Assembly: GCF_014202425.1 (NCBI RefSeq)
Contig: NZ_JACHGT010000008.1
Coordinates: 1 to 64,000 of the forward strand
DNA: 64,000 nt
Direction of reading: 5' to 3'
From: Phytomonospora endophytica
Lineage (GTDB): Bacteria; Actinomycetota; Actinomycetes; Mycobacteriales; Micromonosporaceae
Part shown: one piece after another, positions 44,351 through 53,071 of the stretch
How positions within the stretch are numbered: position 1 is the first letter of the stretch
How the letters are laid out: every line of letters begins with the position of its first letter
Notes under the pieces: generated by a model
What the model was told of the DNA's origin: nothing
The model's database searches: none
The model's input: only the letters and a program-made list of their open reading frames with translations
Made by a program: the position numbers and the translations under genes

Positions 44351-45566
44351 CGCGCGGAATCGCCAGCACCGGCAGCCAGCTCACCGTCGCCCCGATCGCA
44401 CCGACCCACATGGCCGTCGGCACGGACGCGAACTCGCCGATGAGCCCGGCGAGTCCGGCGCCGACGGCGAGCGCGCCGGTGAACAGGAAGCGCATGGTCG
44501 CGTTCATGCGGCCGAGGAGGGCGTCGGGCGTGACCTCCTGGCGGTAGCTGACGCCGACGACGTTGTCGACGCCGTACTTGGCGCTGTTGACGAACCAGGC
44601 GACGGCCACGACGCCCAACCACCAGCCTCCGTCCAATGTGGGTACGAAGAGCAGGAACGGCATGCACACCAGGGGGACGAGGGTGAGCGTGCGGCGGCGG
44701 CCGAGGCGTCCGACGAGTCGTGACGCGAGGGCCGCGCCGAGTCCCGCGCCGGCTCCGCCGACGGCGAGGAAGACGCCGAGCGTCCAGGCGGGCAGGCCGA
44801 GTTCGGCGACGAAGAAGATCGGCAGCATGGTCAGCACGATGGAGGCGGTGACGTTGTTGAGGGTGCCTGAAATGGCGATCGGCCGCAGGACGGGATTCTT
44901 TGCCACGAAGGCGATCCCGGCTTTGACCTCGCGCAGCAGCGACGGTCGCTCGGTGCGCGCGGGTGCGGCGTCGGGGGTCTCGACGCGTGCGACGAACAGC
45001 GCCGACCAGATATAGCCGACGGCGTCGACGAGGACCGCCGCGGGCGCGCCGATCAGCGCGACCAGGCCACCGGCGCCGGAGCGGCCGCCGACGGAGAGCA
45101 CGGCGTCGGTGCCGACGAGCATGGAATTGGCCGCCGTCAGGGATTCCCGGCCCACGACCGACGGCAGCAGGCTCTGGCTGGCGACGTCGAAGAAGACCGT
45201 GGCGACCCCGGCGAGGAACACCGCGAGGTACAGCTGCGGCAGGGTCAGCGCGTCGAGCCACCACGCGACCGGGATGGAGGCGTAGAGGACGGCGCGGAGG
45301 AGGTCGGTGACGATCATGACGCGGCGGCGGCGCATCCGGTCGACCCAGGCGCCGGCGGGCAGGCCGACGATGAGCCACGCGACGGTTCCGGCGACGCCGA
45401 GGAGGCCGACCTGACCGGGTCCGGCCGACAGCGCGGTGACCGCGACGAGCGGCACGGCGAGGTAGCTGACCTGCGTCCCGAGTTTGCTGATGACACCGGC
45501 GAGCAGGACGCGCCGGAAGTCGATGTTGTCGCGCAGGCGCGGAGGGGGAGCGGCGATGACGGTCAC
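44340..45566 (-). CDS. MFS transporter
   Basis: A 408-aa major-facilitator protein with twelve helices, of the tetracycline/macrolide exporter-like kind: 'DFRRVLLAGVISKLGTQVSYLAVPLVAV', motif A 'LPAGAWVDRMRRRRVMIVTDL', and a second-half repeat 'ASRLVGRLGRRRTLTLVPL'. GTG 45566 is chosen because GGAAGGGA lies 11 nt upstream; GTG 45596 is possible. Divergent from an ArsR-like regulator gene that probably controls it. Confidence 0.88.
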   Translation of the reverse strand: MTVIAAPPPRLRDNIDFRRVLLAGVISKLGTQVSYLAVPLVAVTALSAGPGQVGLLGVAGTVAWLIVGLPAGAWVDRMRRRRVMIVTDLLRAVLYASIPVAWWLDALTLPQLYLAVFLAGVATVFFDVASQSLLPSVVGRESLTAANSMLVGTDAVLSVGGRSGAGGLVALIGAPAAVLVDAVGYIWSALFVARVETPDAAPARTERPSLLREVKAGIAFVAKNPVLRPIAISGTLNNVTASIVLTMLPIFFVAELGLPAWTLGVFLAVGGAGAGLGAALASRLVGRLGRRRTLTLVPLVCMPFLLFVPTLDGGWWLGVVAVAWFVNSAKYGVDNVVGVSYRQEVTPDALLGRMNATMRFLFTGALAVGAGLAGLIGEFASVPTAMWVGAIGATVSWLPVLAIPRATR

Positions 45567-45639
45567 GAGGCAAGAGTTCCCTTCCGAGTCGATCACGACT
45601 CAGGATTTAGCGTGGACTTAATCGGACTAGGGTTGAGGC

Positions 45640-46620
45640 GTGCTGGAGATGACCTTGACCGCGCAGGATCTCGCCTTCGTGCGCTTCGCGTACTCGCCGC
45701 TGTGGGAGGTCGTGGCCAGCGTGCGGGTACTGAAGAGCCCGCCGGCGGGGTCGCGGCACCGCCCGTGGATCGACGCGGTGGGGCCGAGGCTGCGGTCGGC
45801 GCGGCTCGACCTGACGCTGCTGTCGGACCTGATCCCGGTGCCGACGCGGATGATCCCGGCCTTCCTCGCGCCGCCGCCGACGACGTCGGCGCCCGACCTG
45901 GGCGTCGAGCTGGCGGGTCTGCGCGCGGTGCCGCACGAGCGCGTCCGGGAGGGTCTCGACCGGATGCCGGGTGAGCGCACACCCGCGATGGCGGCGATGT
46001 ACGAGGATCCGGAGACCGAGCTGCCGCGACTGGCCGACGCGATCCTGGCCTACTGGGAGCTGGCGCTGAGCCCGTACTGGGCGCGGATCCGGGGGCTGTG
46101 CGAGCGCGACATCCTCTACCGGGCCAGGCTTCTGGCCGAGGGAGGGGTGCGACGGTTGTTCGCCGATCTCGATCCCATGGTGTCCTGGGACGGGGAGAAA
46201 CTGCGGGTCGATCACAAGAACGTCACCCGGCAGGAGAAGTCCGCCGGTCTCGGACTGCTGCTGACGCCGTCGGCCTTCGTCTGGCCGACGGTGTTCTCGC
46301 TGACGTCGACGCCGTGGCAGCCGACACTGCGCTACGGGCCGCGCGGCATCGGTCTTTTGTGGACACCCGAGAAACGCGACGTGTCACAGGGTCTGGCGGC
46401 GGTGCTGGGCCGCTCGCGCGCCCACCTGCTGTCCACACTGAACGAACCGGAGTCGACGCGGGCGCTGGCGATACGGACCGGCCTGACCTCCGGGGCGGTG
46501 TCGCAGCACCTGGGCGCGCTGAAAGGCGCCGGGCTGGTCGGCGCCCACCGCTCGGGACGCTACGTCCTCTACGCCCGAACGGATCTGGGCGAACGGCTGG
46601 TCGGCCGCCGGGAGGACTGA
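45640..46620 (+). CDS. ArsR-like winged-helix regulator (DUF5937-type)
   Basis: A 326-aa protein: residues 1-230 are the long N-terminal domain of DUF5937 regulators ('FAYSPLWEVVASVRVLKSP'), and residues about 240-320 an ArsR helix-turn-helix ('LLSTLNEPESTRALAIRTGLTSGAVSQHLGALKGAGLVGAHRSGRYVLY', in parts). Starts GTG 45640 or ATG 45649. An imperfect AT-rich repeat GATTTA-N8-TTAATC (45604-45623) between it and the MFS gene is an operator candidate. Confidence 0.85.
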   Translation: MLEMTLTAQDLAFVRFAYSPLWEVVASVRVLKSPPAGSRHRPWIDAVGPRLRSARLDLTLLSDLIPVPTRMIPAFLAPPPTTSAPDLGVELAGLRAVPHERVREGLDRMPGERTPAMAAMYEDPETELPRLADAILAYWELALSPYWARIRGLCERDILYRARLLAEGGVRRLFADLDPMVSWDGEKLRVDHKNVTRQEKSAGLGLLLTPSAFVWPTVFSLTSTPWQPTLRYGPRGIGLLWTPEKRDVSQGLAAVLGRSRAHLLSTLNEPESTRALAIRTGLTSGAVSQHLGALKGAGLVGAHRSGRYVLYARTDLGERLVGRRED

Positions 46621-46689
46621 CGACGGACGTTGCCTCGCCTGGTCCCTGATGCCACACTCTGGGCAGGTCCGGACCCGGGGAGGTGCACC

Positions 46690-47784
46690 GTGCAGCGGCA
46701 GCAGATCGCCCGGGCCGCCCGGGAGGCGGGTCTCGGCACCGTCGGACGTCTCCACCGCGTCCGTGACCGGCTCCTCGTCGGCATCACCGCCGCGATGGCC
46801 GTCCCCGCCGTCATCTGCGTGTTCCTCCTCGACGGCCCCATCCTGTCGACGATCGCCTTCCTCGTCGCGCTCACTCCACTGTGGGCGGCCTACGTCACGC
46901 CCCGGATCGGCGTCGCCGCCAAGGACTTCATCGCCGTCTGCGAAGGCGGCGTCGTCGTCGGCGACCGCTACACCGGCACCACCGCCGTGCCCTGGAACCG
47001 GGTGACCTACCCGATCGAGGCGTCCAATCCACTCTCGGCGATGAACATGAAGTTCCTCTACGCCCTCCCCGACGGCCTCCCCGGCCTCGTCGCCTTCGGT
47101 GAGCACGAAGGCGCATTCACCCTCACGCTCGAACTCGCCGAGCGCCGCCCGATGCCCAACCCGGCGGGCGCCTCGGCCCTCGCCGCCGTCATCGCCGGAT
47201 CGCTCGCCCTGGCCGTCGCGGCCTTCGGCGTCGCACCGAACTTCGATCCCGGATCCGCGGGCGCGGCGGGCGATCCCGGGCCGAGGGTCACCACGACCAC
47301 GAGCACGTCCGGGCCGCCGCCGTCGCCGGGACTGACCACGCTCGGCGACATGTGCGCCGACCCGCGACCGCAGCCGGGGACCGTCGCCTACCACGGTGAA
47401 GGGCCGCATCCCGTGGTGTTCTTCGAAAGCGGCGGCTGGAAACCCACCGACAACGCCGAACTGACCGAACTCCCGGCGGGCTGGCACGCCGCGACCGTCG
47501 CCGACACCGAACTCGTCGTCTGCGCCGACATCAGCGCCGGTGCCGAGTTCAAGACCTGCGACTACGACGGCGTGACCTACCACGTCTACGAGACGCGCTA
47601 CGAGTTCCGCGTCTACGCGGCGGCCAGCGGCGAACTCGTCGGCGAACTCAGCGAGACCGCCGACGCCTACGTCTGCCCGTGGACGTCCCACGGGACCGGC
47701 GTCGACGACCGCCACGACGCGACCCTGTGGGGCGGCGAGGTCAGCGAACTGTTCGCACCCCTCGTCGACGGGACCGTCGGCTGA
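46690..47784 (+). CDS. Hypothetical membrane protein
   Basis: A 364-aa protein with two close helices at about residues 30-75, a cytoplasmic YcxB/PH-like segment ('IAVCEGGVVVGDRYTGTTAVPWNRVTYPIEA'), a further helix ('ASALAAVIAGSLALAVAAFGV') and an outer domain after a Thr/Ser/Pro linker. GTG 46690 has GGGAGG 6 nt upstream. No known family for the outer domain, which has three Cys ('MCADPRPQPG', 'LVVCADIS', 'FKTCDYDG'). Convergent with the thioesterase gene one base away. Confidence 0.65.
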   Translation: MQRQQIARAAREAGLGTVGRLHRVRDRLLVGITAAMAVPAVICVFLLDGPILSTIAFLVALTPLWAAYVTPRIGVAAKDFIAVCEGGVVVGDRYTGTTAVPWNRVTYPIEASNPLSAMNMKFLYALPDGLPGLVAFGEHEGAFTLTLELAERRPMPNPAGASALAAVIAGSLALAVAAFGVAPNFDPGSAGAAGDPGPRVTTTTSTSGPPPSPGLTTLGDMCADPRPQPGTVAYHGEGPHPVVFFESGGWKPTDNAELTELPAGWHAATVADTELVVCADISAGAEFKTCDYDGVTYHVYETRYEFRVYAAASGELVGELSETADAYVCPWTSHGTGVDDRHDATLWGGEVSELFAPLVDGTVG

Positions 47785-47785
47785 A

Positions 47786-48226
47786 TCAGCCGCGCAGCAG
47801 GGGTTCGGCGGCCGCGCGCAACTGCTCGCCGAGCGGCTTCGGCCGGCCCGTGACCCGGTCGATGGAGACCTGGACGCGGCGGCCGTCGGCGTGCACGACC
47901 GTGTGGTCGGCCGACAGGATGCGGAAACCGTAGACGACGCTCGACGTGCCGACCTTGTCCAGCCAGAAGTTCACCGCGACCTCGCCCAGCGACGTGATCG
48001 GGACGTGGAAGGTGATCGCGTACTCGCGGACCGCCAGGACCACGTCGCCGAGCTTCGAGCGCGAAGGGTCGAAATCCCAGCCCTGCGACAGCCAGTACTT
48101 CGTCAGCGCGCGCTCCAGCAGGACCGCGTAACGGCCATTGTGGACGATGCCCATCGGGTCGAAGTCGTCGAAGTGGACCTCGGCGGACTCGACGCGGCCG
48201 GCGAGCGGAAGGGCTTCGGTGGTCAC
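47786..48226 (-). CDS. 4HBT-fold acyl-CoA thioesterase
   Basis: A 146-aa hotdog-fold protein: 'VHFDDFDPMGIVHNGRYAVLLERAL' carries the catalytic Asp and the helix of the YbgC/4-hydroxybenzoyl-CoA thioesterase group. The start GTG overlaps the TetR stop (GTGA), so both are one operon, and the regulator probably responds to an acyl compound. Confidence 0.87.
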   Translation of the reverse strand: MTTEALPLAGRVESAEVHFDDFDPMGIVHNGRYAVLLERALTKYWLSQGWDFDPSRSKLGDVVLAVREYAITFHVPITSLGEVAVNFWLDKVGTSSVVYGFRILSADHTVVHADGRRVQVSIDRVTGRPKPLGEQLRAAAEPLLRG

Positions 48227-48873
48227 GGCTGTTCTCCGTTGCTGTTCGGCTCGTCAAGGAGCGTCGGGTCGGTTGCCAATCCCCGCAGCCGGTCGTTGAT
48301 CGACCGGAGCGAGTACTCATAGGCGCTGGAAGAGACCAGCAGGCGCGAATGGGTCACGACCGCCACACCGATCGCCTGGATCTCGAAGGCGAGCTGCTTG
48401 GCGTCGGTCTCGGGACGAAGCTCGCCCATCGCGATCGCCTCGGTGGCGGTGTTGCGCAGCAGGCGGAGCCAGTAGCGCAGAGCGTCGAAGATCCGGTCGC
48501 GCACCGCACCCGGGTGGTCGTCGAACTCGTGCACCGCCGTGGCGAAGAAGCAGCCGCCGGGCAGGACACGACGTTCGTAGAAGTCCATCCGCTGGACGTG
48601 CAGCGCCCACAGCTGACGGATCCCGCGCGGCGCCGCCAGCGCCGGACGGATCACGTCGAACCACCACTGCTCCCGCGCCCGGTCGACCACCGCGAGCTGA
48701 AGATCCTCCTTGTCGCGCCAATGCGCGAACAAGCCGGACTTCGAGACGCCGTGCGCGGCCGCGAGCTGACCGAGCGTGATGCCGTTCAGGCCGTCGACGG
48801 ACGCCAAGGAGACGGCCGTGTCGAGCACGGCCGCCCGGGTACGGTCGCCACGGGCGCGGCGTCCATCGGTCAT
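48223..48873 (-). CDS. TetR-family regulator
   Basis: A 216-aa TetR protein: 'RAAVLDTAVSLASVDGLNGITLGQLAAAHGVSKSGLFAHWRDKEDL' is the DNA-binding part (residues about 13-58), followed by a C-terminal domain with 'GGCFFATAVHEFDDHPGAVRD'. The frame is open far upstream through the 39-bp repeats, but ATG 48873 fits the family. The palindrome CGACCGATCGGTCG 22-35 nt upstream is its likely operator. Coupled to the thioesterase gene. Confidence 0.9.
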   Translation of the reverse strand: MTDGRRARGDRTRAAVLDTAVSLASVDGLNGITLGQLAAAHGVSKSGLFAHWRDKEDLQLAVVDRAREQWWFDVIRPALAAPRGIRQLWALHVQRMDFYERRVLPGGCFFATAVHEFDDHPGAVRDRIFDALRYWLRLLRNTATEAIAMGELRPETDAKQLAFEIQAIGVAVVTHSRLLVSSSAYEYSLRSINDRLRGLATDPTLLDEPNSNGEQP

Positions 48874-48894
48874 GGGAGGAGCGTAGTTGAAAGG

Positions 48895-48908
48895 CGACCG
48901 ATCGGTCG
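48895..48908. promoter_or_regulatory. Palindromic TetR operator
   Basis: CGACCGATCGGTCG is a perfect 14-bp palindrome containing ACCGATCGGT, a core often bound by self-repressing TetR proteins. It lies 22-35 nt before the TetR start codon. Confidence 0.65.
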
Positions 48909-48970
48909 GATAGTTGTTGTGGAGGTCACAGGGCTGGGCTGGTTGGCTCGCTGCGCTCGCGATGCGGCTG

Positions 48971-49126
48971 GCGCCGCTGGGCGGCTTCGCCCCCGGGCCT
49001 TCGGCCTGCTTGCCGCTGGGCGGCTTCGCCTCCGGGCCTTCGGCCTGCTTGCCGCTGGGCGGCTTCGCCTCCGGGCCTTCGGCCCGCTTGCCGCTGCGCG
49101 GCTTCGCCTCCGCCGCCTTTACCGGG
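48971..49126. repeat. 39-bp minisatellite, four units
   Basis: Units at 48971-49009, 49010-49048, 49049-49087 and a diverged fourth at 49088-49126. Units 1-3 differ by few bases; each holds GGCGG-CTTC-GCC and GGCC-TTC-GGCC, so each can fold into small hairpins. The unit is 13 codons long, so it stays open in several frames. The rest of the 520-nt gap to 49393 holds no gene that I can support. Confidence 0.85.
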
Positions 49127-49393
49127 TGGGACTGGCCTGGGGCGAGTGTTTGGTGGGTGGGGGTTGAGGGGCGGCTGCGTCGACCACCACGCCTTACGCG
49201 GCAGAGTTCACCCTCGCGGGGTGGGGTGGCGGCGTGGGTTTCGGTGGGGGCCGCCCGCTGCTCCTCGCCCGCGGAACGTTTCCGCTCCGCACCGTGGTTC
49301 ACCCCGGCCCTTCGTCCCCCGCGTCCTCACCGTGATTCCCCCCATCCCCCGCACCCACCCACCTCCCCACCCCACGTCTGGCAGGGTTACCCC

Positions 49394-49756
49394 ATGCGTG
49401 TCTTCACGGTGGCCGAGGCCAAGGCGATGATCCCCGAGGTTCGCGAGCGCGCGGATGTGATCATCCGGCTTCGCGCGAACCTCGCCGAGCTGTCCCTCAC
49501 GCTCAACACCACCGGGGAGAGTCCGGCGGGTGGCGGCGTCGCCGAGATGAAGGCGCTCGAAGCGCATCTCGGGGAGGCCATCGGCTGGTTCAACGGCCAC
49601 GGCATCGAGGTCAAGGGCATCGCACCGCTGCTGATCGACTTTCCCGCCGTGCTCGACGGCGAGGACGTCCGGCTCTGCTGGCTCGAAGGCGACGAGCGCC
49701 TGGCGTGGTACCACCGCACCGAGCTCGGCTTCGCGGGGCGCCGCCGGCTGGCCTGA
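49394..49756 (+). CDS. DUF2203 protein
   Basis: A 120-aa DUF2203 protein: 'FTVAEAKAMIPEVRERADV', a middle helix pair and the diagnostic end 'GIAPLLIDFPAVLDGEDVRLCWLEGDERLAWYHRTELGFAGRRRL' (in parts). Function unknown. The upstream GGCAGGG may be the ribosome site. Confidence 0.85.
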   Translation: MRVFTVAEAKAMIPEVRERADVIIRLRANLAELSLTLNTTGESPAGGGVAEMKALEAHLGEAIGWFNGHGIEVKGIAPLLIDFPAVLDGEDVRLCWLEGDERLAWYHRTELGFAGRRRLA

Positions 49757-49775
49757 CCTGTGGCAGGCTTGCGCG

Positions 49776-51026
49776 ATGGACAGTGCCCTCCACGCCCGCG
49801 CCGATGAACTCGCCCGCGGCGGGCTCGACTGGATCCTCGCCCAGGCCGTCGAGACCGTCCACGGACTCGCCTGGACCTACACCACCGGCGAACCCGAACC
49901 CACCAACTCGCTCTACCACGGCACCGCCGGTGTCGTCACCGCCCTCCTCGAAGGGTGGCGCCACTTCGGTGACGACCGCTACGCCGACGCCGCCCTCCGT
50001 GGCCTCCGCGAGATCGAGGCCGGCCTCCCCGGCATGTACGACGACACCCTCTACATCGGACGCGCCGGTGCCGCGATCGTCCTCCACGAGGCCGGACGTG
50101 TCCTGGGCGATGATCGGGCGACCGCCGCGGCGAAGCACACCCTGACGCTCCTGCGCGCCAACTTCGACGGCGTTCGTTGGGGCAACGGCTTCGAACTCAT
50201 GCTCGGCAACGCCGGCATCGGCCTCGCCGGGCTCACCTGCGGTGACCTCGACTTCGCGCTCCTCGCCGCCGAACCGTACGTGTCGACGGCCAAACCGACC
50301 GGGCACGGCGTCGTCTGGGAGATCTCCGCCGGCACCGACCGCATGCTGCACAAGTTCGGCCACGGCACCCTCGGCATCTCCTACGCCCTCGCCGCCATCG
50401 GCGAAGCCACGGGCCGCAAGGACCTCGTCGACCTGGCCGTCGCCGGTGCGTCCGACGTCGTCTCCCGCAACGAGGGCGGCGCCGACGGCTTCCTCGTCGC
50501 CCACTCCGACCCGCCCAAGGAAGGGTCGCGCCAGGAGCGCTACAGCTTCGGCTGGTGCGCGGGCCCCAGCGGCGACGCCATCACCTTCCGGATGCTCGCC
50601 ACGGCCACCGGCGATCCACAGTGGACGGAACTGGTCGACCGCTGCTGGCACACCATCGCCACATCCGGCCTGCCGAAGCGCATGCGCCCCGGCTTCTGGG
50701 ACAACAACGGCCGCTGCTGCGGGACCGCCGGGGTCCTCGCCACCGTCGGCGACCTCATGGTCGAGCGCGGCATCGACGGCGCCTTCGCCGAGACCCTCGT
50801 CGCCGACCTCGACGTGCAGGCCACCGTGGACGGCGACATGTTCTGCTGGGCGAACTACGAGTACCGCGACACTCCGCCGCAGCTGGATCCCCGCGCCGGC
50901 TGGAGCATGGGCGGCGCCGGGATCGTCCGCGAGCTCATCCGCTGGAAACGCCTGACGACCGGCGGCGACCCCGGCTACGTCGTCCCGCTGCCCGACCAGC
51001 CGCCCGCGCGCGAGGCCGCGTCATGA
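49776..51026 (+). CDS. LanC-like protein with altered zinc site
   Basis: A 416-aa alpha/alpha-toroid protein. Repeated Gly motifs 'SLYHGTAGVVTALL', 'LYIGRAGAAIVL', 'GNAGIGLAGL', 'KFGHGTLGISYAL', 'GWCAGPSGDAI' and 'RCCGTAGVLATVG' are those of lanthionine synthetase C-like proteins. The WC-x-G cysteine is present, and the second site reads C-C-G where LanC has C-H-G, so one zinc ligand changes from His to Cys. No precursor peptide or LanB/LanM is seen nearby. Starts at ATG 49776; its stop overlaps the next gene (ATGA). Confidence 0.8.
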   Translation: MDSALHARADELARGGLDWILAQAVETVHGLAWTYTTGEPEPTNSLYHGTAGVVTALLEGWRHFGDDRYADAALRGLREIEAGLPGMYDDTLYIGRAGAAIVLHEAGRVLGDDRATAAAKHTLTLLRANFDGVRWGNGFELMLGNAGIGLAGLTCGDLDFALLAAEPYVSTAKPTGHGVVWEISAGTDRMLHKFGHGTLGISYALAAIGEATGRKDLVDLAVAGASDVVSRNEGGADGFLVAHSDPPKEGSRQERYSFGWCAGPSGDAITFRMLATATGDPQWTELVDRCWHTIATSGLPKRMRPGFWDNNGRCCGTAGVLATVGDLMVERGIDGAFAETLVADLDVQATVDGDMFCWANYEYRDTPPQLDPRAGWSMGGAGIVRELIRWKRLTTGGDPGYVVPLPDQPPAREAAS

Positions 51027-51631
51027 CCCGCGGATTCGACGCGATCCTCTGCGACGTCGACGGAGTCGTGCGCATCTGGGACCCCGAGATCATGGCCCGC
51101 GCCGAACGCGACAACGGCGTGCCGCCCGGCACCCTCGCGGCGGCCGCCTTCGCGCCCGAGCGACTTGTCCCCGCGATAACCGGCGGCACCACGGATCCAC
51201 AGTGGCGGGCGGCCGTCGCCGACGACCTCGCCGCGACCTACGGCGAGGACGTCGCGCGTGACGTCGTCGAGGCGTGGACGGCGGCCGCCGGTGCCGTCGA
51301 CACCGAAGTGCTGGCGCTGCTGACCTCGGCGCGAGAGCACGTGCCGGTCGTGCTGGTGTCGAACGCGACCTCCCGGCTGGAAGACGACCTGGTGGCGCTC
51401 GGTGTCACCGTCGACGCCGTCGTCAACACCTACCGGATCGGTTACGCCAAACCGGATCCGCGCGTCTACGCGCACGCCGCGCGGGTCGCCGGAGTCCCGC
51501 CGGAACGCTGCCTGTTCGTCGACGACACCGAGAAGAACGCCGTCGCCGCCACCGAAGCGGGGATGACCGGACTCTTCTACCGCGCCCCCGCCGACCTGCG
51601 CGCGGCACTCGCCGAGGCCGGACTGGTGTAG
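51023..51631 (+). CDS. HAD-family hydrolase
   Basis: A 202-aa HAD protein: motif I 'AILCDVDGVVRIWD', motif II 'VVLVSNATSRLEDD', motif III Lys in 'IGYAKPDPRVYAH', motif IV 'CLFVDDTEKNAVAATEAGMTGLFY'. It belongs to the epoxide-hydrolase-N/dehalogenase-like subgroup. ATG overlaps the LanC-like stop, so the two proteins are made together. Confidence 0.87.
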   Translation: MTRGFDAILCDVDGVVRIWDPEIMARAERDNGVPPGTLAAAAFAPERLVPAITGGTTDPQWRAAVADDLAATYGEDVARDVVEAWTAAAGAVDTEVLALLTSAREHVPVVLVSNATSRLEDDLVALGVTVDAVVNTYRIGYAKPDPRVYAHAARVAGVPPERCLFVDDTEKNAVAATEAGMTGLFYRAPADLRAALAEAGLV

Positions 51632-51633
51632 CC

Positions 51634-52116
51634 GTGGACTTCACCTATCCCTACGTCGGCATCACCCACGAGGACCGTCGCGGCGCCCCGGCCGGCTACC
51701 ACCGCACGGAGTACGTCGTCGACCTCGACGTGCCGTTCCACCTGGCCGCCGAAACGCTGCTGTCGTGGGAGATGCACCGACGTGCCGGCCGGCGCCCCGA
51801 CACCACCGGCGACCGCGCGACGCCCGGAGTCGAGGTGGTGCAGCACTTCGGGCCGATCAAGGCGCCCTGCCGTGTCGTCTGGTCCGTCGAGGAACCGGAC
51901 TTCGCGGGTTTCGCCTACGGCACCCTGCCCGGCCACCCCGAGCGGGGCGAGGAGGCCTTCACGGTCACCGCGACCGACCGCGGAGTCCGCTTCCGCGTCT
52001 ACGCGATCAGCCGCCCCGGCCGTTGGTACACCAGGCTCGGCGCCCCGATCGCCCGCGTCGCGCAGGTCTGGATGATCCGCCGCTACGCCCGCGCGATGGA
52101 CGTGACGCGGGCCTAG
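51634..52116 (+). CDS. DUF1990 protein
   Basis: A 160-aa DUF1990 protein: 'FTYPYVGITHEDRRGAPAGYHRTEYVVDL', 'WEMHRRAG', 'VVQHFGPIKAPCRVVW', 'FAYGTLPGHPERGEEAFTV' and 'RYARAMDV' (in parts). GTG 51634 is 2 nt after the HAD stop. It overlaps the convergent alpha/beta hydrolase by 4 nt. Role unknown; the gene order LanC-like/HAD/DUF1990 suggests one pathway. Confidence 0.85.
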   Translation: MDFTYPYVGITHEDRRGAPAGYHRTEYVVDLDVPFHLAAETLLSWEMHRRAGRRPDTTGDRATPGVEVVQHFGPIKAPCRVVWSVEEPDFAGFAYGTLPGHPERGEEAFTVTATDRGVRFRVYAISRPGRWYTRLGAPIARVAQVWMIRRYARAMDVTRA

Positions 52117-53003
52117 GCGCCCGCGAGGTGGGCGAGGATCGACGCGTTCACCCGCTCGGGGAACTCGAACGGGATGCCGTGCCCGGCGCGGTTGATCGTC
52201 TCCACCCGCGCGTGCGGGATCAGCTCCCGGATCCGCGCCGCGGCCCTCGCCGGGCGGAACAGCGTCGACCGTCCGCCGATCAGGATCAGTGCCGGCGCGG
52301 TGATCGCGGCCAGTTCGCCGTCGTCGTAGCGGCGTCCCTTCGACCGCTGCGGCCCGAAGCTGAAGACGCAGCCCATCGGCGGGCCGAAGACCCGCCAGTC
52401 GATGATGAGGGCGGCGTTCGCCGTCCACCGCGCCAGCCGGGGTGTGGTGCGCGAGCGGGTGATGAGCCGGAGCAGCCCGATGCCGCTGTGGAGCAGGAAG
52501 CGCGTCGGGATGTCCTCGATCCCGGCCGGGTCGAGGCCCGTGACCGACGCGACCCGCTGCGGCCGCCGTGAGGCGTGGTTGAGGGAGAGCCAACCGCCGT
52601 AGGAGTGCCCGACGAGGTGGACCGCGTCGAGGCCGAGGCCGTCGAGGACCTCGTCAAGCCACGCCGCGTAATCCTCCGAAGTGGACAGTAAGGCGCGCTG
52701 GACACCGCCGCCGGGATCGTCGATCGCGTCGATGGCGTAGACCGGATGCCGGGCCCCGAGCGCCTCGACCTGCGGATACCACAGGGATCCATTGCCGCCG
52801 TGCCCGTGCAGCAGGACGACCGGGGTACCGGTCGCCGGGCCGTAGCGGTGCACTCTCGTGCTGCCGTAACGGGTCTCGACGTCGATGCGGTCGAAGGGGC
52901 GCGGCCACAGCTCGAAGGCCGCATCGTAGCCGCGCAGGAACTTGTCACGGGCGCGGGCGCTGCGAAAGCGCGTCACGCCGGAGCGGGTACCGCCGGTCGA
53001 CAT
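52113..53003 (-). CDS. Alpha/beta hydrolase
   Basis: A 296-aa hydrolase: oxyanion motif 'VVLLHGHGGNGSLWY', nucleophile elbow 'VHLVGHSYGGWLSL' (Ser in G-H-S-Y-G), acid Asp in 'GGRSTLF'-side region not certain, and His in 'INRAGHGIPFEFPE'. ATG 53003 has GAGGAGGGA 6 nt upstream. Divergent from a TetR gene with a shared operator. Confidence 0.88.
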   Translation of the reverse strand: MSTGGTRSGVTRFRSARARDKFLRGYDAAFELWPRPFDRIDVETRYGSTRVHRYGPATGTPVVLLHGHGGNGSLWYPQVEALGARHPVYAIDAIDDPGGGVQRALLSTSEDYAAWLDEVLDGLGLDAVHLVGHSYGGWLSLNHASRRPQRVASVTGLDPAGIEDIPTRFLLHSGIGLLRLITRSRTTPRLARWTANAALIIDWRVFGPPMGCVFSFGPQRSKGRRYDDGELAAITAPALILIGGRSTLFRPARAAARIRELIPHARVETINRAGHGIPFEFPERVNASILAHLAGA

Positions 53004-53017
53004 GGGTCCCTCCTCGC

Positions 53018-53043
53018 TTTGTTGATACATTCGTACCAGCAAA
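53018..53043. promoter_or_regulatory. Imperfect TetR operator
   Basis: TTTG-T-TG-A-TAC-N4-GTA-C-CA-G-CAAA (26 bp), with most positions symmetrical, is the only AT-rich palindrome between the divergent hydrolase and TetR genes. Confidence 0.55.
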
Positions 53044-53071
53044 ACTCGCGACCGCCAAACCCGGGAAACCG

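Noticed and set aside
48971-49126. CRISPR array
   Set aside because: Units are contiguous 39-bp tandem repeats without spacers, and no cas genes are near.
48874-49302. N-terminal extension of the TetR protein through the 39-bp repeats
   Set aside because: The frame is open, but the family N-terminus fits ATG 48873 and the operator palindrome lies inside the extension.
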